Shown here piece after piece: positions 35,934-46,721 of a stretch of 60,103 nucleotides of DNA (positions are counted from its first letter, which is position 1; every line of letters starts with the position of its first letter). The notes under the pieces are model-generated. The model did not search any database, had not been told where the DNA came from, and saw only the letters and a list, made by a program, of their open reading frames with translations. The position numbers and the translations under genes are program-made. Origin of the DNA: G963666945 sp963666945 (GTDB lineage Bacteria > Bacteroidota > Bacteroidia > Bacteroidales > Marinifilaceae); NCBI GenBank assembly GCA_963666945.2, contig CAXXRT010000007.1:1-60103 (forward strand), in the 5' to 3' direction.

Positions 35934-38900
35934 AATTCCAACATATATTAAGCTGATAGTCTTTGCATTATTGATATTATGCACCGTCATTGATATCCGC
36001 TTAAAACACAATAGTTGGAACAACACGGTTGATCAATTTATTAAAACTCTTCATTATAAAGAAGATCTCATTGAAGATTATTTCAATAATAGAATAAACT
36101 TTACAACAGAGAATGAGAAACTTATAAGTCACAAAACAAAAGGAATAACTTATCTTGCCTTCAAGGAAGACAGCCTGATTTATTGGTCGGACAATACTAT
36201 TAATATTGACTTCAACACCATCAACAAACTAAAACACAGTAAATATGGCAAAATAGGTCATGGGGATTATGTGGTAAAAAAAAGAACAAAACAGGATACA
36301 AGCCTATACGGACTTATTCTTGTTAAAAGCGAATACGAGTACAACAACAAATATCTGAGTTCTTCATTTAATCCGGATTTTAATCTTTGCAATCATATAA
36401 TTATTTCAAAAGACCTAAAAAATCACAAAGACTGGATAAAAAACAAAAATGGTGATACTCTTTTTGCCATATATTCAACAGATAAAAACCACAAATACAA
36501 ACCGCATATACTGCTTAAATGGGGATTTATTATTTTCTTTCTCCTGCTATTTGTAATCATATACAATGCTATTTTAGGGGAATCGGGCAAAAAAAGAGCG
36601 ATTTATCTTATTTTTACAATCATAGGACTCATTATCGCACGATGGATAATGATAAGCTTTGGCTTCCCTAATACATTCTACAGTCTCGATATTTTCTCAA
36701 ATAAAATTCTTGAAACAAGACTACTTAAACTCTCATTAGGTGATTTGCTACTTAATTCCATATTTCTGTTTTTTATACTATACTTATTAATAAACATTCC
36801 TTTCAAGTTTGACAAAACACTTAAAAACAAAATACTTCTTTCTAGTATTTATTCATTGGCTGTACTGATTTTTAATCTGTTTGCCTTTTCCCTTCTAAAA
36901 GCACTATCATATATAATCAACAATACAGACATTGCTTTTAATCTCTCAAGATGGAAAGATATAGATATCTGTTCCTACCTTACATACTTTATGTTTCTGC
37001 TGCTGTTCTATGTGTTTACACTAGCTGTATCCAGGCATATTCAGTTCTTTAAAGAAAAAATAAAACTAAAAAGACAATTTATTTACATACTGATCGGATC
37101 TATTATTTTTATTGCTATCACTTCAGAAAATCCATTTATTGCTCATCCTGCACTTATAATTGTATTGGCGACATTTTTGACAGGTATCTACACCGAATAC
37201 GCCGTAAAAAGCGAATTAAAATACAGCTCATTCCTGTTTATCCTCTTTATTCTGTCATTTATTCTGATCTTTATAATAAGCAATACCACCAAAATAAAGG
37301 AGAATGTAATACGACAAAATTATGCTCTAAAACTTTTTAATGAAAGAGATAATAAGCTGGAAGAAGTTCTTCCCAACATCTCAGATTATATTACAACATC
37401 TCCGGAGATAAAGCAATTAATTAAAAAGCCATACGAAAACGAGGCTATCATAGAAAGGAATCTTTCTCAATTTTCTTACGATTACATAAAAGACAATTAC
37501 GAACTACAGCTGACAATATGTGGTGAAACAGATAGCCTAATGATAGAGCCCGACACAATTCTTAGTAATTGTTTTGAATTCTTCGGACAAACACTAAAAG
37601 ATAAAGGCGAAAAGATAGGCAACTCCTATTTCCATTTTATCAATAATTTCGATGGACTAATATCCTACATTGCTGAGATACCATATAAATCTGAAGGAAA
37701 ATCATTAAAAATATTTCTACAAATCAACTCTAAAACCGGCGATGAAGGCAAGGGCTACCCGGAATTATTAAAATCAGAAAAAACAACCAACTCACGAAGC
37801 ACCGAAAAGTATTCCTGGGGTAAATATAAAAATGGATTCCTCATTGCCTCATCAGGCAAGTTTAATTACATGACTTCCTGCAAAGGCTTCGAAGAAAGAG
37901 AAGAAGATTTCTTTGTAAAAGATGGATATTCCCATCACATACATATGAAAAATGGAGACATGATAATTGTGAGTCTACCCGCAGAGAGTATTACAGAAAT
38001 ACTTCTTAACCTTCCCTATATATTTGGATTATTCTGTCTTATTGCATTTATAATGTGGATTATACATTCTTTCCCTTTTAGAAAAACACAATACATAAGC
38101 TTTAAGACTAGAATAAGAACTGCCTTCATCATAATGCTCGTAGGCTTCTTTTTCATTATCGGAGGATTAAGCATATATTACAATAGTACAAGATTCAAAG
38201 ACAGACATTACGAGAGGATAGCTCAACTCATGAAACTTGTCACCAGAGAACTTGAATTTACTGAACCACACGCCAATAAAAACCCCGAGATAACAAATAA
38301 ACTCAGGAGCATATCCGATATGACTTTCGCAGATATAAATATCTACGATCTAAAAGGACGACTAATATCCACATCACGACCCGAGATATTTTCCAAAAAA
38401 ATTATTAGCAACCTTATCAACCCCCAGGCACTCCGCAGGTTTCAAACAGAAAGCCTGTCATACCTAATTCAAAAAGAAAACATAGGATCGCTTAGTTACC
38501 TTTCGGCCTATATACCTATGACCGACACCAACAACAAAATAATTGCCTACATCAACGTTCCTTACTTCTCGGAAAACGCAGCGCTTACTGAAGAAATCGG
38601 TAACCTAATAATAACCGGTGTAAACATCAATGTATTAATGATACTCATTGCAGTTTTTATATCAGTAATAATCTCCGACAAGATAACCTTACCGCTTAGT
38701 CTTGTTTACAACAAACTTAAAGACATGAAATTCGGAGGGATGTATGAAAAGATAGACTATGAACAGAACGATGAGATTGGCAGACTGGTAAAGGAATACA
38801 ACACAATGACAGACAAACTGAAGGAAAGTGCATTAAATTTGGCAAAATCGGAAAGAGAGACGGCATGGAGGGAAATGGCTCGCCAGATTGCCCACGAGAT

Positions 38901-39519
38901 AAAGAATCCACTAACCCCTATGAAACTAAACATTCAGCACCTGCAACGCTCTCTTAAGTCCGGTTCCCCAGAATGGGAAAATCAGTTTCAAAAAACCTGC
39001 AACATATTAATGGAACAAATCGACAATATGTCGGCCATAGCAAATGCCTTTTCCGACTTTGCACAAATGCCCAGGACTAGATTTCAGCAAATAAACATAG
39101 TAGAACTTTTAAACAATACAATAGAGCTATTTTCGAAAGGAAAGACTACCATCACAAGAAAAGAAAACAAAAAAGAAATATATGTATGGGCAGATAAAGA
39201 ACAGCTAACCAGGGCATTTGTCAATCTGTTAAAAAACAGCATACAGGCAACAAGCGACTCTGCCGATCCCAAGGTGGACATAGATATTTTCTCAGGAAAA
39301 GAAGAGGTTACTGTTATTATTAAAGATAACGGTCACGGAGTTCCCGAAGAAATAAAAAGCAAGGTTTTTGAACCCAACTTCACAACAAAAAGCTCGGGAA
39401 CAGGAATAGGACTCGCCATAACTAAAAGAATTATAGAAAACGCAAAAGGCAGTATATGGTTTACCACAAAAGACAAAGAAGGGACAAACTTTTTTGTCAG
39501 CCTGCCCCTTTATAAATAA
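35926..39519 (+). CDS. Large membrane sensor histidine kinase, NtrY-like
   Basis: A 1,197-residue kinase. The N-terminal half has an exported sensor region (about 25-195), roughly ten membrane segments at 200-450, a second extracytoplasmic region, another membrane helix and a further sensor loop with a HAMP at about 910-960. The kinase core follows: phospho-accepting H990 in MARQIAHEIKNPLTP, the N-box LLKNSIQA, DNGHGVP and GTGIGLAITKR. The HEIKNPLTP type H-box is typical of NtrY. No response regulator is adjacent. The start overlaps rlmH. Confidence 0.88.
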   Translation: MNKIPTYIKLIVFALLILCTVIDIRLKHNSWNNTVDQFIKTLHYKEDLIEDYFNNRINFTTENEKLISHKTKGITYLAFKEDSLIYWSDNTINIDFNTINKLKHSKYGKIGHGDYVVKKRTKQDTSLYGLILVKSEYEYNNKYLSSSFNPDFNLCNHIIISKDLKNHKDWIKNKNGDTLFAIYSTDKNHKYKPHILLKWGFIIFFLLLFVIIYNAILGESGKKRAIYLIFTIIGLIIARWIMISFGFPNTFYSLDIFSNKILETRLLKLSLGDLLLNSIFLFFILYLLINIPFKFDKTLKNKILLSSIYSLAVLIFNLFAFSLLKALSYIINNTDIAFNLSRWKDIDICSYLTYFMFLLLFYVFTLAVSRHIQFFKEKIKLKRQFIYILIGSIIFIAITSENPFIAHPALIIVLATFLTGIYTEYAVKSELKYSSFLFILFILSFILIFIISNTTKIKENVIRQNYALKLFNERDNKLEEVLPNISDYITTSPEIKQLIKKPYENEAIIERNLSQFSYDYIKDNYELQLTICGETDSLMIEPDTILSNCFEFFGQTLKDKGEKIGNSYFHFINNFDGLISYIAEIPYKSEGKSLKIFLQINSKTGDEGKGYPELLKSEKTTNSRSTEKYSWGKYKNGFLIASSGKFNYMTSCKGFEEREEDFFVKDGYSHHIHMKNGDMIIVSLPAESITEILLNLPYIFGLFCLIAFIMWIIHSFPFRKTQYISFKTRIRTAFIIMLVGFFFIIGGLSIYYNSTRFKDRHYERIAQLMKLVTRELEFTEPHANKNPEITNKLRSISDMTFADINIYDLKGRLISTSRPEIFSKKIISNLINPQALRRFQTESLSYLIQKENIGSLSYLSAYIPMTDTNNKIIAYINVPYFSENAALTEEIGNLIITGVNINVLMILIAVFISVIISDKITLPLSLVYNKLKDMKFGGMYEKIDYEQNDEIGRLVKEYNTMTDKLKESALNLAKSERETAWREMARQIAHEIKNPLTPMKLNIQHLQRSLKSGSPEWENQFQKTCNILMEQIDNMSAIANAFSDFAQMPRTRFQQINIVELLNNTIELFSKGKTTITRKENKKEIYVWADKEQLTRAFVNLLKNSIQATSDSADPKVDIDIFSGKEEVTVIIKDNGHGVPEEIKSKVFEPNFTTKSSGTGIGLAITKRIIENAKGSIWFTTKDKEGTNFFVSLPLYK

Positions 39520-39553
39520 AATATCTTAGTACCCTGTATACAAATAAAATATC

Positions 39554-40762
39554 TTAGTACTCTGTATATAAATAATCATTATAAGGAAATCTCTCAGAAT
39601 GAATCTCCTTAACAAGATCGTACAGCACCGTTTTAAACTCCTCTATATTGGTCTTTTCCCTGGCAGACATAAATACAGTCTTCAAGTCACCCTTACCCAT
39701 CCACATCTGCTTCAGGTCATCCATGCTATAATTTTCCCTTGTCTTAGGAGTAAGATCATCCTCATCCTTCTTCACATAGTTAAAAGCATCAATCTTATTA
39801 AACACAAGCAATGTAGTCTTAGGAACATCTATAAGTTCGGCAAGAGTCTCATTGACAACGCTAATATGCTCCTCGAAGTTAGGATGTGAAATATCAACCA
39901 CATGAACTATAATATCGGCCTCCCTCACCTCATCGAGAGTGGACTTAAACGATTCCACCAGATGGTGCGGAAGTTTACGGATAAAACCAACAGTATCGGC
40001 AAGAAGAAAAGGAATATTCCTAATCACCATCTTTCTGACAGTAGTATCAAGGGTTGCAAAAAGCTTATTCTCTGCAAACACCTCCGACTTACTAAGGCTA
40101 TTCATCATAGTAGATTTACCCACGTTGGTATACCCCACAAGAGCAACCCTGACAAGCTTTCCCCTGTTCTTTCTCTGAGTAACCATCTGCTTGTCAATCT
40201 TGTCAAGCTGACTCTTCAGCCTTGTAATCTTGTCCCTGATAATACGGCGGTCGGTCTCTATCTCCGTTTCACCCGGTCCCCTCATACCAATACCCCCTCT
40301 TTGTCTTTCAAGGTGAGTCCACATACGAGTCAATCGCGGCAGCAAATACTGGCATTGCGCTAGCTCCACCTGAGTCTTAGCATGAGCCGTCTGTGCCCTC
40401 TTGGCAAAAATATCGAGAATAAGGTTAGTCCTGTCAAGTATTTTAACCTTCAACTCCCTCTCAATATTCCTCAACTGAGTAGGACTTAGTTCATCGTCGA
40501 AAATCACCATATCAATATCGTTAGCCTCAATATAAGAGGCAACCTCAAGAAGCTTACCCGATCCAATAAAAGTCTTGGAATTAGGATAATCGAGACTCTG
40601 AACAAACTTTTCTACAACCTCAGCACCAGCTGTTTCGGCAAGAAAGTCCAGTTCGTCAAGATACTCCTCAACCTGTTTCATGGAAACATCAGACGATTTA
40701 TCGTGAACACCAACAATCACAGCCTTCTCAACGTAAGGTTTTATCTCAATAATTTCACCCAT
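39554..40762 (-). CDS. hflX: Ribosome-associated GTPase HflX
   Basis: A GTPase that splits or rescues stalled ribosomes. 402 residues: HflX N-terminal domain (FIGSGKLLEV at 66-75, TNLILDIFAKRAQTAHAKTQVELAQ), the glycine-rich linker MRGPGETEIETDRR, then the G domain with Walker A GYTNVGKST at 210-218, DTVGF and NKID. Length and order match the family. The start is the Met 12 residues before the first conserved strand. Confidence 0.96.
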   Translation of the reverse strand: MGEIIEIKPYVEKAVIVGVHDKSSDVSMKQVEEYLDELDFLAETAGAEVVEKFVQSLDYPNSKTFIGSGKLLEVASYIEANDIDMVIFDDELSPTQLRNIERELKVKILDRTNLILDIFAKRAQTAHAKTQVELAQCQYLLPRLTRMWTHLERQRGGIGMRGPGETEIETDRRIIRDKITRLKSQLDKIDKQMVTQRKNRGKLVRVALVGYTNVGKSTMMNSLSKSEVFAENKLFATLDTTVRKMVIRNIPFLLADTVGFIRKLPHHLVESFKSTLDEVREADIIVHVVDISHPNFEEHISVVNETLAELIDVPKTTLLVFNKIDAFNYVKKDEDDLTPKTRENYSMDDLKQMWMGKGDLKTVFMSAREKTNIEEFKTVLYDLVKEIHSERFPYNDYLYTEY

Positions 40763-40787
40763 ATTAGAATTAAAACATATTTAACAC

Positions 40788-40816
40788 AAAACAGGCCCTG
40801 AAAATTTCAGAGCCTG
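40788..40816 (-). terminator. Terminator after the first tonB gene
   Basis: CAGGCTCTGAAA and TTTCAGGGCCTG (minus strand) form a stem with one mismatch, followed by TTTT. It lies between tonB and hflX. Confidence 0.75.
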
Positions 40817-40837
40817 CAGAAACTATTTAGTCTTTAA

Positions 40838-41521
40838 CTAGTTCAATTGGAAGTTAATAGGCACAGTATAAGATACTCTTACCGGCTTACCTCTCTGCTT
40901 ACCAGGCTTCCACTTTGGCATAGCCTTGATAACCCTGATAGCTTCTTTATCCAAAGCAGGATCGACAGGTCTAAGTACTTTTACATTACTAACACTACCA
41001 TCCTTATCGATAACGAAACCAACAAAAACACGACCAGTAATACCGTTTTCCTGTGCAATGACAGGATATCTTACTGTCTTAGCAATAAACTTATTAAGAG
41101 CCTTTGTTCCTCCAGGGAATTCAGGCATATTCTCTACAACAACGAATATTTCTTCTTCGCCATATTCTTCAGATGTTTCTCCAACTTCCTGAATTTCAAC
41201 TTCAGTATCCTGTTCTGCTTCAACATCTTCAATCTCCAGTTCATCTTCTAACTCCTGATCATCATCAACGATATTAAGAACGTCTGTGATTTTTGGAGCT
41301 GGTGGAGGTGGTGGAGGCGGTTTCAGTTGTGCCCTGGTAATTGGTATAATCTCTTCTTCTGCTTCCTCATCAGCCAATGTCTGGAATGTCTCTGCCTGAG
41401 CAGTATCCACTTTCCATTCAAACGCCAAAAAAGTCAAAAGCAAAGCAACAGCCAAACCAATCTCCCAGAAAATAAATTTCTTATTCTCCAGATCCGCTTT
41501 TGGTGACTTTTTTAATTCCAT
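40838..41521 (-). CDS. tonB: Energy transducer TonB family protein
   Basis: Inner-membrane protein passing proton-motive energy to outer-membrane receptors. The start MELKKSPKADLENKK (41521) is chosen because the next residues form the single membrane anchor (about 17-33); the longer frame adds an AT-rich atypical leader. A proline block (eight Pro in a row) and an acidic linker follow, then the TonB C-terminal domain with GTKALNKFIA, YPVIAQENGI and KWKPGKQRGKPV. A paralogue is at 42158. Confidence 0.92.
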   Translation of the reverse strand: MELKKSPKADLENKKFIFWEIGLAVALLLTFLAFEWKVDTAQAETFQTLADEEAEEEIIPITRAQLKPPPPPPPAPKITDVLNIVDDDQELEDELEIEDVEAEQDTEVEIQEVGETSEEYGEEEIFVVVENMPEFPGGTKALNKFIAKTVRYPVIAQENGITGRVFVGFVIDKDGSVSNVKVLRPVDPALDKEAIRVIKAMPKWKPGKQRGKPVRVSYTVPINFQLN

Positions 41522-41824
41522 ACTATAAAAATTAAAGTTTTCAAATATTTTTAGCCAATAGTATAATTTCGCCTGTAAAGTTATAAACAAAAATGTAAAT
41601 CCAAATAAAGAACAGCATTATTTTTATAAAAAAGCCTGATTTCAGGACAGTATATATGCGAAATTGTAATGCAAAATCCTTTAAATTCAGACTATAAAGT
41701 TACAAAAATTATATCACTTCTCAGTACCAGAAAACAAATACACTATGAAATCACATAATATCCCTAAAATATTATACAAAACTGATCAGGTATAATAAAA
41801 ATTTATATATTTGCATTCTCAAAT
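41522..41824. other. Intergenic region between tonB and tRNA-Ala
   Basis: AT-rich with divergent promoters; no gene seen. Confidence 0.5.
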
Positions 41825-41898
41825 GGGGGATTAGCTCAGTTGGCTAGAGCGTTTGACTGGCAGTCAAAAGGTCAGCGGTTCGATTCCGCTATTCTCCA
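41825..41898 (+). tRNA. tRNA-Ala (anticodon GGC)
   Basis: 74-nt cloverleaf without CCA. The acceptor GGGGGAT pairs with ATTCTCC using two G-U pairs, the D-arm reads AGCTCAGTTGGCTAGAGC, the anticodon loop CTGGCAG gives GGC, and the T-arm is GCGGTTCGATTCCGC. Confidence 0.92.
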
Positions 41899-41900
41899 CT

Positions 41901-41938
41901 AAGCGTTTGCGGGCTTCCACCGTGGGCGCTTTTTTTTT
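41901..41938 (+). terminator. Terminator after tRNA-Ala
   Basis: AAGCG and CGCTT close a GC-rich imperfect stem followed by nine T. Confidence 0.75.
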
Positions 41939-42101
41939 ATATCTATTGCGACTACCACCATCCCGGATCACACCAAACACGCCCCCTCCTCGTATCAAGT
42001 CTCCTCTTTCTGGTTACTTGCCGGTTATTTTACCCTAGGTTCCTGTATGCTTTATATACAGAAAGTATCCGGTAACTAAGTAAAAACAACAAATCAGGCA
42101 C

Positions 42102-42128
42102 AAAAAAAGCCCCGAACAAGTCGAAGCC
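42102..42128 (-). terminator. Terminator after the second tonB gene
   Basis: On the minus strand GCTTCGA and TCGGGGC pair with two wobbles around a 5-base loop, followed by seven T. Confidence 0.65.
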
Positions 42129-42157
42129 TTAATTATATTCCAGGTATTATTAATTGC

Positions 42158-42837
42158 TTAATTATTTATCTTGAATTTTATTGGTACGGTATAACTTACC
42201 CTTACATTTTTATTTCTCTGTCTTCCCGGCTTCCATTTAGGCATTGCCTTTACTACCCTGACTGCTTCCTTATCCAGAGATGGATCAACAGACTTTATTA
42301 CTTTTACATTGGTGATAGATCCGTCTTTATCAACTACAAATCCAATAAAAACAGAACCCTCTATGCTGTTTTCCTGAGCTATCACCGGGTATTTAACGTT
42401 TCTGGACAACCATTTAAACAATGCCCTTTGTCCTCCCGGAAATTCAGGCATAAACTCTGCATTCACAAATATTTCATCTCCATATTCCCCTTCAGCGGTC
42501 TCCTCTATATCCACAATCTTATACTCAGTCTGCTCATTTACATCCACATCAATAATTTCAAGGTCAGGATCCTGTGCTTCATTGTTATCCACTATAGAGA
42601 TAAAGTCGGTAATAACTTTAGGAGGAGGTGGCAACTTAACTTTTGGGGTAGTAATTGGCACCACTATTTCCTCAGCCTGGAAATCTTCTATAGGTATAAA
42701 ATCATCAACAAAGCGAACATCAACTTTCCATTCAAAAGCAAAGAAAGTAATTAATAAGGCTACAGCCAGAGACCTGTCTCGAAGAAGATAAACCTCTTAT
42801 TTTCAAGGTTGGCTTTGAGAGATTTTTTAAGTTTCAT
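42158..42837 (-). pseudogene. Second TonB family protein, N-terminus frameshifted
   Basis: A close paralogue of the 40838 gene: C-terminal domain with EFMPEFPGGQRALFKWLSRNV, YPVIAQENSIEG and KWKPGRQRNKNV. The correct start at 42837 gives MKLKKSLKANLENKRF. After GTGL the frame stops at TAG near 42762; removing two bases (a CT duplication near 42768) reads through AVALLITFFAFEWKVDV into the remaining protein. Likely an error or a very recent mutation, since the rest is intact. Confidence 0.85.
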
Positions 42838-43286
42838 ATGCTTTAAGTTTTTTCAGGTTAATAAATATTCGTTAGCTTTAGTCTGATCGAAAAAACCATT
42901 AACTCCGGTAATTCTTATACGATTATAATTATATAGTTCCACTCAGGGAATTAATTATTTAAAAAGATCATGCTAAATTGATAGCAATTGGGTACTGGTT
43001 TTAACGGCTTAATTAGTTATAATTAAATTTACAAAAAATATCTTTACAACACAACTGCATAAAAAAGATATTACATCACAAGATATATGTTTGATAGCAG
43101 AAGAATCAAAATTCAAAAAATCACGTAAAAGGAATATTATATCTCAGTTGTAACAATACGGCCAGAAATAAACATATCGACATTTCTCAAACCAAGAGAA
43201 ATATATTACATAAAATGAACACAAATATTAATAAACAAAGCAGATATTTCCCTAAAGATTTCGCTTATTAATAATATCTTTGTCAA
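42838..43286. other. Gene-free divergent region
   Basis: About 450 bases of AT-rich sequence between the leftward tonB paralogue and the rightward flippase-like gene. No ORF, tRNA or hairpin of note. Confidence 0.5.
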
Positions 43287-44410
43287 GTGAATAAAAAGGA
43301 AGAAAACAACAACCAGAATCTTCTTGAGAGCATAAAGCCCAAAAAGATAATATATCCTATTCTGATAGGATTATCTGTTGTAGGCTATATGCTTTATCAT
43401 GAATTCGACATTAATGCACTTAATGAAATAAAATTCACAAACACATCGCTATTATTTATCACCATAGCCATTCTTTGCATGATTATAAGAGACCCTGGGT
43501 TATATGTTCAGGCTCAGAGTACTAACCGACAATTACCTTACCTGGAAGAAATGTTTCAGGACAATAATGCTGTGGGAATTCACCTCGGGCAATTACACCT
43601 TCGGCAATAGGAGGAACCAGCGTTGCTATTTTGTTTGTTCATAAAGAAGGGCTGTCGGTGGGGAAAAAGCTCGGCCGTAGTCATGGCAACATCGTTTCTC
43701 GATGAGCTTTTATTTTATCATGATGTTCCCCCCTTATAATAATCACACTCAATCACTCCGGCTTATGGCAGATAGGGGAAACAGGTTCGTTTGTGAGCAA
43801 TTCGCTTTTCTGGATATCGGTAATCGGTTACGGGGCAAAACTGGCATATCTGTCTGTTTTAACCTACGGGCTATTTTACAACCCAAGGCATCTGAAGTGG
43901 ATATTACTAAAGATCTTCAAGCTACCCATATTAAAAAAAATGGAAACACGGGGCAAACGATGCCGGGACAGAAATTATTGAAAGTTCAGCCAACCTGAAA
44001 AAGAAACATTTCTCTTTCTGGCTTAAAGCATTCATAGCCACATTCTTCTCATGGACAGCCAGATACTGGGTAGTAAATGCAATGTTTGCAGCCTTCTGGT
44101 TTACACGCTACGACTGGAGCGATCATTTTCTGATGTTTGCCCGTCAGCTGGTAATGTGGATAATGATGCTTGTCAGTCCAACCCCCCGGAGGAAGCGGCT
44201 TTGCAGAGTACGTATTCTCACGCTTCCTGGGAGAATTTCTCCCCGGCGCAGGTCTTGCCGTAGCCATGGCAGTTGTATGGAGACTAATAAGTTACTACCC
44301 CTATCTTTTTGCAGGGTGTTGTCATACTTCCCCACTGGATAAAAAACCAAATTCGGCAAATAAGATTTATAGTGAATTTAGTACTTTCACATATTTGCTT
44401 ATCTTTGTAA
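43287..44410 (+). pseudogene. YbhN/UPF0104-type flippase-like membrane protein, multiply frameshifted
   Basis: A lysylphosphatidylglycerol-synthase-TM-like integral membrane protein. The GTG start at 43287 gives MNKKEENNNQN and the first membrane segments. At least five extra bases in short runs (for example CCC near 43495, GGG near 43588, AAAAA near 43665, CCCCCC near 43725, GGG near 44315) break it. Removing them joins pieces such as FVSNSLFWISVIGYGAKLAY, FSWTARYWVVNAMFAAFW and GGSGFAEYVF, ending in TAA at 44408. The GGSG(F)AE motif is typical. All breaks are insertions. Confidence 0.8.
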
Positions 44411-44429
44411 AAGAAAAAATCAGGAAACA

Positions 44430-44729
44430 ATGGGAAAGTTTTTTAACAAACCAGAACACAGACGCTTTCATTTGACCCCCAGGTACTGGGATCCGGACAA
44501 GGAAGAAAGAGAAGAAAGAGAAAAAAGAATTAAGGCCGAACTTGGGATTAAGGATGACGACGATTCATATATACCAAATATAAAAGGGAAATTTACAAGT
44601 CAGTTAAAAGACAAATACAAAACTGCAAGAGCTGATAGGCGCAGGTCTACTGTACGTTTGTTTTTCATACTTATAATTCTTTTACTTATAGCATTTTACC
44701 TAGTATACAAACTGGAACTAATTTTCTAA
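44430..44729 (+). CDS. Small membrane protein (99 aa), hypothetical
   Basis: A charged N-terminal region (HRRFHLTPRYWDPDKEEREER) and a single C-terminal membrane helix (about 76-95, FFILIILLLIAFYLVYKL). It lies between the flippase-like gene and mutL. No family function known to me. Tail-anchored topology is likely. Confidence 0.8.
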   Translation: MGKFFNKPEHRRFHLTPRYWDPDKEEREEREKRIKAELGIKDDDDSYIPNIKGKFTSQLKDKYKTARADRRRSTVRLFFILIILLLIAFYLVYKLELIF

Positions 44730-44742
44730 ATCACCTTTTAAT

Positions 44743-46707
44743 ATGGCAGACATTATTAAAATTGTTACCAGGACTCCGTTGCCAACCAGATAGCAGCAGG
44801 GGAAGTCGTTCAACGTCCTTCTTCTGTTGTTAAAGAACTTGTTGAGAACGCGATTGACTCCGGAGCGGAAAACATTCAGATAATTCTAAAAGATGCTGGC
44901 AAGACATCTATTCAGGTTATAGATGACGGATGCGGTATGTCTGAGACAGACGCCAGAATGGCTTTTGAACGACATGCCACCTCCAAGATAAAGACTGCCA
45001 CAGACCTTTTTGCCATAAGGAACCATGGGAATTCCGTGGAGAAGCCCTTGCATCCATTGCATCGGTTGCCGAGGTGGAGGTAAAAACAAAGTTAACAGAA
45101 AGTGAACTTGGAACCCAGATCATAATAAGGGGCTCTGAATTTATAAAACAAGAGATTGTATCGTGCAGCAATGGAAGTAATTTCATTGTTAAGAATCTTT
45201 TCTACAACGTACCTGCACGAAGAAAGTTCCTTAAGTCTCCGGCAACTGAACTAAGGAATGTAATAAGCGAGTTTCAAAGGATAACTATTGCCCATCCCGA
45301 TATTAAGTTCAAGCTTATAAACAACGACAGCGATATTTATATACTTCCAAAGACTAATCACAGACAAAGGATAGTCAATCTGTTCGGCAAGCACCTTAAT
45401 TCAAAGCTTGTAAACATAGAAAGCGACACATACATTGCCAGAATTTACGGATTTACAGGAAACCCAAAGCATGCCCAAAAAGACTTACGGAGAGCAGTTT
45501 TTCTTTGTAAAACAACCGTTTTATGAAGCACCCTTATCTTCATAAAGCCATTATGCAGGCATACGATAAATTGCTTCCTAACGAGACAATACCTTCGTAT
45601 TTCATCTTCTTTGAGGTTAATCCCGACATCATAGACGTAAATATTCACCCAACAAAGACAGAGATCAAGTTTCAGGACGAAAGCGCTCTCTTTCAGATAC
45701 TGAATGCCTCCGTAAGGGGAATCGTTGGGAAAATTCAATATTATACCATCGCTGGATTTCGACGAGGACAACTCTATAGAAATACCTGTACTGGGTAGCG
45801 AGATAGAGAATATCTCAACCCCAAAGGTTGAGTATAACCCTGACTACAACCCTTTTAATTCGGAGAAAACTTACGGACCCCTTTAAAGCGGAAAAAAACA
45901 TATAACCCCTTTAACAACAGTCAGGCAGCCAACAACAATCTTGAAGCTGCAAGAAGCAGTTTTGAGTCGGCAATGAACAAAGATGCCCAGATAGAGCCCG
46001 AATGGAATGACATAGAACCACAAGTAGAAACCGTTAGTCATTACTCAGCCATAAACGCGGAAAACCAGACTGAGATAGTTAGTCATTCTTCAGCCATAAA
46101 CAAAGCAGATGAAGGCGATCTGTATAAAGACACCAAGATAAAAACAGAAACACAATACATACAGTTAAAGAACAAGTATATTATTACACAGGTTCGATCG
46201 GGGATGATGATCATTGATCAGAAAAGAGCCCACGAAAGAATATTATACGAAAAGTTCCTTGATTCCATTGAAAGCAACAAGGGAGTTGCACAACAGACCC
46301 TTTTTCCCGAGACAATAGAGCTGGACGCCATAAATGCCAGCATTGTTGAGACAATAAGCGAAGACCTTAGTCATTTGGGATTCGACATAAGGCCATTTGG
46401 AAACAACACCTTTGTGGTTCATGCCACCCCATCGGAGATCACAAACTGTTCGCCAAAGGATATTCTGGACGACCTGATAAAATTATACAAGACCACAAAA
46501 GGTAGCGTAAAGTCAATGTTGCAGGAAGAACTTGCCCTTTCCCTTGCTAAATCATCGGCAATTCATTACAATAAACCCTTGAGCAATCTTGAAATGAGCA
46601 ATCTTATTGACAGTCTTTTCGGATGCTCGTCACCCAACTATACTGCCGACGGGAAGACCATCATGACTATAATGAATCTGGAAGAAATGGACAGCAGATT
46701 TAAATAG
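44743..46707 (+). pseudogene. mutL: DNA mismatch repair protein MutL, multiply frameshifted
   Basis: MutL couples mismatch recognition to repair. The N-terminal GHKL ATPase is readable in pieces: MADIIK, then QIAAGEVVQRPSSVVKEL, DDGCGMSETDA, ALASIASVAEVE and VPARRKFLKS; the middle and the C-terminal dimerisation domain run to 46707. About eight single-base insertions in short runs (near 44760, 44768, 45021, 45033, 45510, 45735, 45885, 45900) break it into several frames. Every one is a +1, so a raw-read insertion bias is the simplest explanation. If real, the strain would be a mutator. Confidence 0.9.
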
Positions 46708-46721
46708 CTTTCACAATAATA